64,000 bases of DNA from Taxillus chinensis (lineage: Eukaryota > Streptophyta > Magnoliopsida > Santalales > Loranthaceae). The notes below the pieces were generated by a model. That model worked only from the letters and a program-made list of their open reading frames with translations. It searched no databases and had not been told where the DNA came from. The position numbers were made by a program, and so were the translations under genes. Of this stretch, positions 34,532 through 44,593 are shown in pieces (position 1 is the stretch's first letter; the number at the start of each line of letters is the position of its first letter). The stretch is from contig JAKCVP010000380.1 of the NCBI GenBank assembly GCA_023512835.1, positions 434,001 to 498,000 on the forward strand, written 5' to 3'.

Positions 34532-34903
34532 TTATCTCACACCACTTCGCCGAGTACCCACGGCAAAGCTGGTCGGCATGTCATCTCCAAGATCATATCC
34601 GAGTTCGCGCATTAAAGCCTGGGCTCTCATCATCGCTTTCAGGTCGAACAGACGCGTGCACAACTTATCAGTCGCTTCGCGCAGCTGCTGATATGCAATT
34701 GGTACTGCGCGAGGTGTGAGAAAACGGACTAAGCTGAACCCATGATGCTCACCAATGCATTTAATGGAGATAAATATGTCCAAGACTGAACGCACGGGTT
34801 GCTGCTTTGGCGGCTTCATACGCAGCGCGTCGAAGCCCCTAGCAACCCGGCTCTCATGCATGCCGCTTGTAGTTCCATCATGGAACAGGGTGGTGCTCGT
34901 CAT
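34532..34903 (-). CDS. Possible small protein, unknown (123 residues)
   Basis: The frame runs from an ATG at 34903 to a stop at 34532. The last 80 residues have a protein-like mix: a hydrophobic segment RSVLDIFISI, then helical REATDKLCTRLFDLKAMMRAQALMREL. It could be a terminal exon of a larger gene or a remnant. No family is recognised and no partner exon was found, so confidence is low. Confidence 0.25.
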   Translation of the reverse strand: MTSTTLFHDGTTSGMHESRVARGFDALRMKPPKQQPVRSVLDIFISIKCIGEHHGFSLVRFLTPRAVPIAYQQLREATDKLCTRLFDLKAMMRAQALMRELGYDLGDDMPTSFAVGTRRSGVR

Positions 34904-36614
34904 GAGACATATTCCTCTCTGCCGTAACTTACCTGGAGCTGCTGCTGCTGCTGATTTAATGTAGACCCAGCACGGCATACGACGATACTGGGCATGTTCG
35001 ACAGTCGAATCAAAGCTGCCGTATGGCGGCCGAACACTATAGGTAGCGGCAAAAGAGGATCGAGCTAGTGTGGTGGGCGGGAGGGCTAGCAGGAGGGCAA
35101 TGGTAAGGACCGCTTCGCCTGTCTGTGGCCAGGGGTTTTTAACGATGTGCAGACACGACGCCTCCTACAAATATCGGCTCGACGATCCTCGCTCTTTCCG
35201 ACGGTGCATCCTGATGATGTGAACCTGAAAAGAAGAGGAATATTTTTCTACTTCATGTGAATTCCTGCTGGGAATCTATTGCATAACAGGGCGCAGGATC
35301 CTCAGCAGAAGGTGGTATATCATCTCGGAACGCATAATCTGACAAGGCTGTGCTCAAAGGCATACTGGTGGAAGCCGGTCCTGTATTGGAGAAACTACTA
35401 CTGTTGAGCACTTCTGCGAGTCCAGGATGTACTATCGGGCAGAGCTCGCGATGATAAGCGGTCGATTCATGCGAGTGGCTGTGATGGTACTCCGTACCAG
35501 TTTGTATATGCTGGACCACTGGCCGAGTGGAAGCCCAATGGCGCATGCGTCCAGCAGAGGTCTCGAACTCTGTACAATTTATTTCTGGGCCACCGGGCAT
35601 AGTTGGATCTTGTGGCGCCCTGTTTGCGACGCCACGTCAGACGTAAGCACTGTGCGAGCGCCTAGGCAAATGCTTGCAAGTGCGGTCAACCGAAGCAAGC
35701 TTCCCCATTTTATGTGGGCATGCCATTGCATGAAGATCATAATGGATGTAGCCTGAAAGAGAAGATCGTTTCCAGACAAGGGACGCGATAGACCGAATAG
35801 TTTATGCTAGGACTCCAATGGGACAGGGATGGGTTGCGCTGTCCGCAAGATCTGCTGCGCAGGGGCATCGATCGCCATGAGGAGCCACGTGCACCCACGT
35901 TGTCGTCGATCCTTATGACTCCATGGCGGATTTCACCGATAGCATGAATGTATCAGAGTCACCGCATCTTGGAGAATGCTACCGGTCATGCCGAGCTGGC
36001 TGGCCAGTTCGCGAGGGAGAAAGTGTACTGGCGCGTCTAATTGGGAGCTGAGCGGAGGACGTCGAGATGAAACGCGCCCGAAGGCTTGCCATGGGGCCGT
36101 GGAAGGATTTTTCATCCGTATTGATGCCATAACTAAGCCTCTACGAGAGACTTGCTGCGAAAGCAGCTTGTTGCCTGGCCTTATTTTACGAGTGAGGTCA
36201 GCAATGTCGTTGGCTAGCAGGACGAAGAGAGTAGAGGCTAAGCTCGAACAGGCTCTAGCTGACTGTTTCAGAGCCCCAGCTAAGCTTTTCTCGGTTAGCC
36301 TTGCGAGCTGCATATGGCCCTCTCGTATCTCTCTGCGTCACAGAGACCTCCTATCGTGCTAGGATCCAGTCCCTGAGACTTGAATTCAAAAGTAATAGCG
36401 GTCTTAACGGACTCTGGATGCTGGGGAGCGATTCTATATCTTCCACAGGATCCTTGAATTCAATCAGCAAAACGACCAGAAGCAACATCCTTATCACCTA
36501 CTCCAACACACCGACGTACCAACAAGCGCGCAGGACGCTACCGAAACAACAAACTAGTGCCCACTCGTCGCTTGTTTCAAGGAGATCGGACCCTCGAGCG
36601 CGAGGTGGCCAATC
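34904..36614. other. Region without a secure gene
   Basis: Minus-strand open frames at 35253-35600 and 35933-36313 have weak protein character. I could not link them by splice sites to each other or to the 34532 frame. The right end should be the promoter of the next Zn2Cys6 gene. Confidence 0.35.
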
Positions 36615-38341
36615 ATGGTGAACACCGGAAAACCATCCAAAGCATGCCGGCTCTGCAAGCAGCGTAGGATCAAGGTAGGATCCTGCAAGTTCACGATAGC
36701 TTCTGATTTGCACCTAAAGCGTTTCACAGTGTGACGAGGGCCGTCCAGGGTGTATGCGCTGCAAAGCTGTCGGTAAAACATGTCCGGGCTACCAAGATCG
36801 ATGGGATGTCATCTTTCATGATGAAACATCCAGTACTCAGCACAAGGCCCAGCAACGCGAAAAGCCCGGAGCCAAGCATGAACGGACCATGACCAAGGCT
36901 GCACCGGTGCAGAATGAATACATTTTCATCAACGACAACGAGTTTGATCATTATGGCTCTCCGCTGCCTGTCGTGGACATGCCATCCCTGGCCGATATGG
37001 CCATCAACTCACTGCTTAATACTCTATCCAGTCTCACTATGCCGACGCACTGCCAGGGATGGCTCGATATGGTAGCGCCAGCATACCTGATGAGCAGGCC
37101 TGATTCATCGATACGTGCAGCAAGCGATGCTGTCGCTGTCGGCTGGATGTGGCGGAAGACGCATATAAAGGAGCTGGAGGAACCTTCCCTCGCATACTAC
37201 AATCGAGCACTACGAGCCACGCAAAAAGCCCTGAGCGATCCAGAAAGTATGACATCTGATACAACTCTGATGAGCATTCTTTTGCTTGCCAACTTCGAGG
37301 TGCGGCTTTTGCTTCAAGGAAAGGCGTGCCCTGCTAATGCTTGCTAGTCTCTTCACTGCTCCTACGAGCGAAGTCAGGCCTTCCGACGGCATATTGTTGG
37401 AGCAGTGCGGTTGATCGAAGCTAGAGGTACCGTACAGTTCAAGAACTTGAACTCTGTGCGTCTGTTCTGGAACGTCAGAGCGAGTCTGGTAAGGCCACAA
37501 GCAAGATCCATCATCAAAACTGAAGACGATTTGCTCACAAATAAACCAGCTCCACAGCCGTCTTACCACATCGCAGCGAGCTACACTTGACGCTGACTTT
37601 GACTGGTTTCCCGACGAGGCGTGTGATCCCAGCCCTACAACATCGCTACATCGCATCGGAATCGATGTTGCGAGTCTACGGGCGGACTGCAAGGAATTAT
37701 TCGAGATACATGGGGCAACAACGCAAAATAGCGATGTGAGGAAACTGGTGTTACGAGCCAGAGATTTGATTCTAACGCTGGACGACTGGAATATCGACCT
37801 CCCCGCCGAATATCGTTCAACAACCACTCTTGCCGATGCAAACCCGGACGTACCAGTAAGCGAAAGATCATCGTGGACGCCTCTCGCTTCGACATATCAG
37901 GGGCTGATGCAGGCTACGATAGCTGCGACCTTCTACATTCTTCGGATATATCTCCACGCGGTAGTCGTTCGCTGTGCCTGCTGGCTCCGATTCCCGGAAG
38001 GCCTCGAGGACGGGCAGCTCGTGCAAATGAAGGAGTACCAACCGCTGAAAGAGGCCGCAGACGCAATATGCTCGATTATACCGTACAGTCTGGGTGATGT
38101 ATCGTGCTTCCAAGCTCACCAAAACGACCTACAAGAAGCAAACCGTGCCATGTTCTCCATGAGCACGCCCCTCGCAACGGTACTGTCCATCGAAGGCCTC
38201 GCAGAAGACCAGCGGGAGTGGGTAAGAGGTCGATTCGACAGGATTGCAGACACAAAGCAGATTGAAATGGCCAGGCTGCTGAAGCGGTCGCCGCAGGTGC
38301 TGATCTTTCAAGGCATAAATCCCTATCGACAGGTTGTCTGA
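36615..38341 (+). CDS. Zn(II)2Cys6 transcription factor, four exons
   Basis: Exons 36615-36674, 36730-37299, 37348-37488 and 37550-38341 give 520 residues. The first splice falls inside the zinc cluster, joining CRLCKQRRIK to CDEGRPGCMRC. The six cysteines are at 11, 14, 21, 28, 31 and 38. The rest is the helical fungal-specific transcription-factor tail common to this class, with E-E-P-S-L-A-Y-Y-N-R-A-L-R and S-L-H-C-S-Y-E blocks. All three introns are 48-61 nt and join in phase 0. The right arm ends 39 nt from the stop of NAA30, so 3' transcripts probably overlap. Targets are unknown. Confidence 0.85.
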
Positions 38342-38380
38342 AATGATGAATAATGATAATGTTGATAACGATGATAGTAC

Positions 38381-39073
38381 TTAATCCATCAAACTCGACT
38401 CTGTCTTCTTGCTGCCCTCTTTCAGGTACAAAAGAAGTCTAAAGGCGGTGCTTCCATTGAGATAATAGCGATGTAGCCTCTTTGCGCGCAGGAAGCCTAG
38501 ACGTTCATACAGTTTCAAGGATGCAGTGTTTGTTATCTCGGTCTCTAGCGCGACTTCATCCGCGTCTCGAGCTCTCATGCCCTCGATAGCCATCTTGACA
38601 AGAGCAGATGCAATACCTTTGCCTCTATGTTCCTCTCTAACAGCCAGCATGCCAATATATCCTCGCAGAGGACCGCCTCGATGCTGCTCGAGCTTAGAGA
38701 TGACTGCTCCTATGATCTGATCATTCTCATCCAGAGCCTGCGATGATCAGCCAGGTGCGGAGATTTCTAGTGCAATAGGGGGGACAGTCGCTCTTACCAC
38801 AAAAGACAGTTCCGGCCATTGAAGAAGGAAGTACCGGTAGACATAGATGCTATATGGCTCGGACAAATCCTTGGAGATCAAAGACCGGATGATGGGGAGC
38901 AGCTCGTCCTCTTTCTCGACCTCATACTGGAGGTAACGGACGTGCAGCTGCGAGGGCGGTTGGTGCAGCGACGCAGACGAGATAGCTGCAAGGCTGTTAT
39001 CAACCAATGTCTTGCTGGCGCTCTCATCAGGGGAAGAAATCCGGAGGTCCTCCTTTTCCCTCGGGTTGCTCAT
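38381..39073 (-). CDS. NAA30: N-alpha-acetyltransferase 30 (NatC catalytic subunit), two exons
   Basis: Exons 39073-38798 and 38737-38381 give 210 residues. The GNAT acetyl-CoA site reads V-R-E-E-H-R-G-K-G-I-A-S (R/Q-x-x-G-x-G/A type). It is preceded by GYIGMLAV and followed by EVALETEITNTASLKLYERLGF and R-L-H-R-Y-Y-L-N, the signatures of the Mak3/Naa30 branch. N-terminal to it is P-Y-S-I-Y-V-Y-R-Y-F-L, where substrate is bound. NatC acetylates proteins beginning Met plus a hydrophobic residue. The first 50 residues are a disordered extension. The 60-nt intron joins in phase 0. Confidence 0.9.
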
Positions 39074-39284
39074 TGCACATGGTCCTCAAGGTCTGGTCGG
39101 GTTGACAGCAAACGGTGGAGACGACGAGGCTGAAAAATGATGTGAGTAGTGGAGGTGTGACGTTGTTTCCCGCCCTCTGCCCTGAAGATCGCCTTCACAT
39201 GCCGAGATGCATTTCAGATGACTGACGTCTGCCAGGTATCTCTCAGTCGCTTCGCGCGCATCGCACCCCCAGCACTCCTCAAGC

Positions 39285-41252
39285 ATGTCTTATTTCCGCA
39301 GACGTCGCCCTGGCGGTGCTGGCGACTCCGACGACTCTCGCAGCCCCTCCCCAGCGCCCATTACACCCAGCGTCGAAGATCCTGACCGACTGGCAACCGT
39401 ACCTATAGATAAGCTCCACGAGCTCAATGAAGCTGCGAAGAGACGCAAGGTCAAGGGCACCAAGCGGCGCAATGCCTGGATCTTCGGCTTCGGCGGTCTG
39501 TTTGGCATCATGATCGCGGTCTTCTTCGCCCAGAGCAACGACATGGTGGACCTATCCTACATCAAAGACCTCAACCTAGACACCATCTTCGATGCCCTGC
39601 CGGCTGGGCTGATCCGGGATGCGCGGGAATTGCAGAAGCAAGAGCGCGACGTCGTCGCCTACGACTCCTTCGCCGTTGGTCTGCATGCGCGCGGCCAAGG
39701 CATCAAAGCACATCATCCTGTTATCATGGTACCTGGCGTCATTTCTACGGGCCTGGAGAGTTGGGGCACGGAAGACGATTCAAGACAATATTTCAGAAAG
39801 AGACTGTGGGGCTCCTGGAGCATGATGAGGGCACTGGTCATGGACAAGCCTGGCTGGAAGAAGCACATCATGCTGGACAAGCACACGGGCCTGGATCCTG
39901 AAGGTGTGAAGCTGCGCGCTGCACAAGGCTTCGATGCGGCAGACTTCTTCATCACCGGCTACTGGATCTGGAACAAGATTCTTGAGAATTTGGCCACCAT
40001 TGGTTACGACCCCACCAACGCCTTCACCGCCGCCTACGACTGGCGGCTGACGTACGGCAACCTCGAAGTCCGCGATCAGTACTTTTCCAGGCTGAAGAGT
40101 CACATTGAGCAGGCTCATTCGTACACAGGTCGTAAAGTTGTGCTGCTGTCACATTCCATGGGATCTCAGGTGCTCTACTATTTCTTTCATTGGGCCGAGG
40201 CAGAGGGCCATGGCAACGGTGGAGAATCATGGGTCAACGATCACATTGACTCGTGGATCAATATCTCAGGGTCGATGCTGGGCGCAGTCAAGGACATACC
40301 CGCACTCTTGTCCGGCGAGATGAAGGATACGGCGCAATTGAACGCCTTCGCAGTCTATGGTCTGGAGAAGTTTCTGAGTCGGCACGAACGCGCTGAAGTC
40401 CTTCGCGCAATGTTTGGCATATCCAGCATGCTTCCCATTGGCGGTGACGCTGTGTGGGGCGACGCACAACGCGGCTCTCCAGACGATATTCAGGGTCGTA
40501 ATACGAGCTTTGGGCAATTCATTACCTTCCGGAACACCAACTCGTCCTACGCGAAGAACATGACGGTTGGAAAGGCAGTGCCATACTTGTTTCGAATGAC
40601 GGAACCCTGGTATGGTAAGGCAGTACAGTCAAACTATTCCCTAGGGATCGCGCATACTTCGGCTGAAGTAGAAGTCAACCAGCTAATCCCAAAGAAGTGG
40701 ATGAACCCCTTGGAAACGCGACTTCCAAAGGCACCGAACATGAAGATCTATTGTTTCTATGGCTATGGAAAGGATACGGAGCGAGCATACTACTATCACG
40801 AAGACAAGGACCCCTTGACCAAGAACAAGGTGACCATCGACACGGTCTTTACGGATGCTGCCACACATACGGATCACGGTGTCATCATGGGTGAAGGAGA
40901 TGGCACGGTCAATCTGCTAAGTACAGGATACATGTGCGCAAAGGGCTGGCAGTTTAAGCGATACAATCCGGCAAACATTTCAATCATCACCAACGAGATG
41001 CCGCACGAACCTGAAGGCTTCAATCCTAGAGGTGGGCCCAACACAGGTGACCATGTCGACATCCTTGGTAGAGCATCGCTGAACGATTTGATTCTGCGAG
41101 TGGCTGGAGGGAAGGGGCATTTGGTTGAAGAGAGTTTCACCAGCAACATCAAGCAGTACGCTGACAAGGTGCAAATATATGAAGAGGAGGAATTTGTGAA
41201 TTGGCGCAAGATGGCTGAAGAGGTGGCTGAAGAAGTAGCTGCTGCTCAATAG
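39285..41252 (+). CDS. LRO1: Phospholipid:diacylglycerol acyltransferase
   Basis: This is a single exon of 655 residues. A short basic cytosolic head (FRRRRPG; then KRRKVKGTKRR) precedes one membrane helix at about 65-83, giving ER-luminal topology. The LCAT-family catalytic part has the lid-like P-V-I-M-V-P-G-V-I-S-T-G-L-E-S-W, the nucleophile elbow SHSMG (S291), Y-D-W-R-L and a late DHVDILGR histidine block. The enzyme moves an acyl chain from a phospholipid to diacylglycerol to make triacylglycerol. Length matches fungal members. The ATG at 39285 is the only one upstream of the basic head. Confidence 0.95.
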   Translation: MSYFRRRRPGGAGDSDDSRSPSPAPITPSVEDPDRLATVPIDKLHELNEAAKRRKVKGTKRRNAWIFGFGGLFGIMIAVFFAQSNDMVDLSYIKDLNLDTIFDALPAGLIRDARELQKQERDVVAYDSFAVGLHARGQGIKAHHPVIMVPGVISTGLESWGTEDDSRQYFRKRLWGSWSMMRALVMDKPGWKKHIMLDKHTGLDPEGVKLRAAQGFDAADFFITGYWIWNKILENLATIGYDPTNAFTAAYDWRLTYGNLEVRDQYFSRLKSHIEQAHSYTGRKVVLLSHSMGSQVLYYFFHWAEAEGHGNGGESWVNDHIDSWINISGSMLGAVKDIPALLSGEMKDTAQLNAFAVYGLEKFLSRHERAEVLRAMFGISSMLPIGGDAVWGDAQRGSPDDIQGRNTSFGQFITFRNTNSSYAKNMTVGKAVPYLFRMTEPWYGKAVQSNYSLGIAHTSAEVEVNQLIPKKWMNPLETRLPKAPNMKIYCFYGYGKDTERAYYYHEDKDPLTKNKVTIDTVFTDAATHTDHGVIMGEGDGTVNLLSTGYMCAKGWQFKRYNPANISIITNEMPHEPEGFNPRGGPNTGDHVDILGRASLNDLILRVAGGKGHLVEESFTSNIKQYADKVQIYEEEEFVNWRKMAEEVAEEVAAAQ

Positions 41253-41883
41253 CGCGGTCTGGGAAGATATGAATTACGAAAACACCACAGCGAAGCCACA
41301 GTACGGACGCGTCTGCACGAGGTGCATGGGCTGCATGGCAGATGCATGTGAAAGAGTCAGCTGGCGTTATTAATAGGGCAGCGATGGCCAACGGCTCGTC
41401 GGCCCGCGCGGCTCTTGAGGCGGGACTTGTTAGATCGCAGCTGCAGGACAGGCACTCATGACCAGAGGGATTGCAGAGGTGGATGTGTGTAGATGAGGAT
41501 GCTGCAAGACAGGCAGCGCCGCCCAGGCATGCACGGACAGGCTGCTGTGACGAGGATGGGCACTTTGTACAGATGGGCAATTTTACTTTAGGTATAATGA
41601 TTGGCGAGACCGTGGTGAAGCATGGGAGGGCATCGCATGATTCTACCACACAAGTCTCCGTTGCCAAGACGGGCTGTGCCTGGACAAGCAACGATGCATC
41701 CCTAGCCATGCGACAATGCCCACTTGACCTGCGCCGCCAGCCCTCCCTGCCCGACCTTTCCCTCACTCTGCCTTTCATTCCAGGCTCCACTATCTTGGAG
41801 AAGCTGCTAGGACTACCTTTGTTGCTCAACATCCTTCACCTGCACGGCTCCAACCCCATCCGCACGCGATAACACCACATATA
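41253..41883. other. Intergenic region
   Basis: This 631-nt gap between tandem genes has GC-rich stretches and a long minus-strand open frame (41149-41832) that runs antisense into LRO1. I treat that frame as chance. Confidence 0.4.
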
Positions 41884-42319
41884 ATGGCCGGCGCGATCTG
41901 GAAGCTGATACCTGTTGTCTTTCTGCTGGCAGTTGTCGCAGGCGCAGGCTTTGTCGCGTACCACGTAGGTCAAGCATCCTCAGCTGCCAAAGCTTGTGCT
42001 AATGCGGCTCGCCATGTAGCTGTGGGTCTTCTCACAAGATCTCGCCAACCGAGGCCAGAAGCATCTCGAGAAGAAGCACATCAGCTTCACGAAAGAGGGG
42101 GGCATGAAGGTCGGCGTGCGCGAACTCAAGACCGAGGAGTACAGCGACCGAACACAGAGCGTCCTAGTCAAGGCCTGGAATCTGAGCACTTGGCCCGCTT
42201 ACAAGAGTTGGCTGTGGCCTCAAGACGCGCCTGCTGGAGAGTATGAGACCGAGAGACGCTGTTCCTTCTTACATTGACTAACCACCCATACCAGTGCCAG
42301 CGCCAAGAAGACACGCTAG
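41884..42319 (+). CDS. Small single-pass membrane protein, unknown, three exons
   Basis: Exons 41884-41964, 42020-42240 and 42295-42319 give 108 residues. A transmembrane helix occupies about 7-25. A cytosolic or matrix-side domain of about 75 residues follows, with blocks HISFTKEGGMKVGV, EEYSDRTQSVLVKAWN and TWPAYKSWLWP. It ends in a short basic tail encoded by an eight-residue last exon. The second intron has a textbook GACTAAC branch site and CCAG acceptor. Without splicing the frame would run on to a different, worse tail. The pattern looks conserved in filamentous fungi, but I cannot name a function. Confidence 0.7.
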
Positions 42320-42758
42320 ATTCAACCTCCCTTCACGATACCCACGGCAGCTGTAACAGTGTAACAAGAGCATTCTCCTTGATGTCATCTTACCCAGCCA
42401 CATCTGCGCTGCTGCTATCCCTTGCTCTCTCTCTCTCTCTCAGCCATCTTGCGAGCCAGCTCAGCCTCATGTACTAAACGACACTAACGAGCAATGATAT
42501 GAAGATGAATTTCCTCTGCGCTCCTCTTTGCCCGCCTTCTCTGGGCTCAACAAGATGACGTGCTCAGCGTGTTGACAAATTGAATACAGGTCTCCTCGTT
42601 GCAGCTGGAAGGTACGGCTGCGAGGAAGGAGCCCACCACATGCCCTCAACCATCTCACTCACCTTGTCCTGGCCTCCACCTTGACACTGTCGCAATCCAT
42701 TATCCTTACCAGCTGTTCGCTTCGCCTAAATCCTACGCGTACATCATCTCATATTACT
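42320..42758. other. Intergenic region with CT microsatellite
   Basis: It holds a run of about eight CT units at 42425-42441 and otherwise no signal. Confidence 0.5.
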
Positions 42759-43516
42759 ATGCAATGCCTCTATCACTGCCTCGCTTACCCCTTTCGCCGC
42801 CAGACACGCAGCCAAGACGAACGGCTACACTCTTCTCAGTATGAGCATCCCCTGGATCTGGCATCTGCTCCGAAAAGTCCATCCTCCCTTCCGGAGATGA
42901 AAATGCCTCGTCGCCCGCGACGCCCCGTTCGGCAAGTCATGGACGCTGTTTGGGATTCCACAACGCCTAGCCCAGGCACGGATGCCACAGATGTATCCTC
43001 AGTGGCCAACACAGTAGTCCGGCCGCAGCCAACGCCTCTGCAAAGGTCTCGGAGGTTTGAAAAATCTCACAGCCAGGATCTTGTGTCTTTGCGCCGCTTC
43101 TTGCGAGAGGCTCGGCGCTCTTCGACAAGCCATGACCGCGAGCTTCTCACCCTACAAGAAGCGCTGTCCATGGATTGCGATAGGGATTCACGTGTGAACG
43201 AAGACGAGGCAGTGACGAGGAAGCATGAGTCTAATCGACACGACACTCTGTCATCTGCATTGACTCATGTTGGTCCTTGGTACGAGATCCGAATGCGCAT
43301 TGATGAGACTCTCTTTCTAAGGAGGCTACAGATATCCTTAATGACAAGGCGATGTCTTTGCAGAGACGGACAGCTCAAATGCGTCGGTTTCCGAAGTCAG
43401 ACAGTCTTCTTGATCAAGCATGGAGCGCATACCCTATGACTGCTGTCTCAGCCGTGGACTTCTTCCCGCAACCGCTTAGGCTCATCCTGCTCGAAAAGGC
43501 TGGTGCAGTTTCCTAA
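42759..43516 (+). CDS. Candidate two-exon protein, unknown
   Basis: The model joins 42759-43268 to 43322-43516 across a 53-nt intron with donor GTTGGT (fits GTNNGT) and a pyrimidine-rich acceptor CTAAG. It gives 234 residues, or 188 if the ATG at 42897 is used. Without splicing the frame loses its protein-like character after A-L-T-H. After splicing it continues E-A-T-D-I-L-N-D-K and ends in FFPQPLRLILLEKAGAVS. The main part is Arg/Ser-rich with possible helices (LVSLRRFLREARR). No family is recognised. Confidence 0.4.
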
Positions 43517-44593
43517 ACATCCTGGTCGCCAACCTGCATCTTGCGCAGTGTAAAGCTCGAACAGGGTTAGAGATAGCATCGCACGCATTCTGAGCAGTCC
43601 GGTAGAAGGCGACTGGATCGAGACACGCTCTTACGACCTACGACATAGGATACGCTGTGTCGTGAACCTTTCAAGATCAGCATTGGTCATAAGCGCCGAA
43701 CAGGGACTCGCGCTCGACAGAAGACGTGGGCAGGGAGGCACCAGCAAACTGGCAAGAGAAGGAAGTGTCACACACTAGATCCAAATGCTGAAACTCCACC
43801 ACACAGATGGAAAAAGCCGAAAGGGCCACAGACAGACAAGGAGAACGCAGCTTAGGTATTTGATAGATAATATTCGATTGGTAGTAGAGGTGGGCAGCTC
43901 ACAATAGACCCGGTGCAAGCGCATACGGAAAAACTCAAAAGTCTTGCTCAGGATAGGTACTAATGCATCCATGTCCCCTGCCTGGTTGTGGCATCTTCGT
44001 CTTTCCAATCGCCTCTCGTCCTTGTCTTGAGAATTGTTTGCCTGCTTAGGTAGGTAGGTAGGTAGGTGTCCAACGTACGCGAGTCCTGCAAGTCCGAATG
44101 CACCGCCTCTCGTCCTTTGTTCGTTACATCGAATATGTCTGTGCTCATGCATCATACCCATGTCATTCGTCTCACCATGTCCACTAGATGAAGACGACGC
44201 CGAGAAATAAATAAAAAAAAACAAAGGGAAAAGGAATGTCTGCTGTCAAGCCTATATCGTACAACTCCCGCGTCTCTCCTCATTTTTTGTCTTCGAGTGG
44301 TCTCGTGGTTGGTGATTTGCTTGACATGCTTGGATCGAAGATTGATTGCATGTGGTGCATTAGACTTGTATGACTCGATTCTACAAGGTAAGAAAAGGTA
44401 GGTATGTGCGTATGATACGAAGGAAGGGGTAAGCAAGGCCCGTAAGTAATCAAGTACGAAGCAGCCACTCATCTCCGTCCGGCGAACTCGTCTCAAATCT
44501 ACTACTCATTTTGGACGTCCAATCCCAAATCTACACTTCAAAGCATACTACGATTGTCCCTGGGGAGGAAACAACTTGACAGGCGGATTGCCC
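43517..44593. other. Convergent non-coding region with TAGG microsatellite
   Basis: It contains the 3' end of the repeat-precursor gene and an exact five-unit TAGG run at 44047-44066. Open frames on the minus strand (43775-44496) are low-complexity and not credible. Confidence 0.45.
44047..44066. repeat. (TAGG)5 microsatellite
   Basis: Five exact TAGG units, the same unit as in the inverted repeat at 27545. Confidence 0.9.

Noticed and set aside
35253..36313. Two minus-strand frames (35253-35600 and 35933-36313) as a possible gene
   Set aside because: Weak protein character and no compatible splice sites linking them to each other or to the frame at 34532.
41149..41832. 227-codon minus-strand open frame
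   Set aside because: It runs antisense into the 3' coding part of LRO1 and has a Cys/Ser/Arg mix that follows base composition, with no signal peptide or recognisable block.
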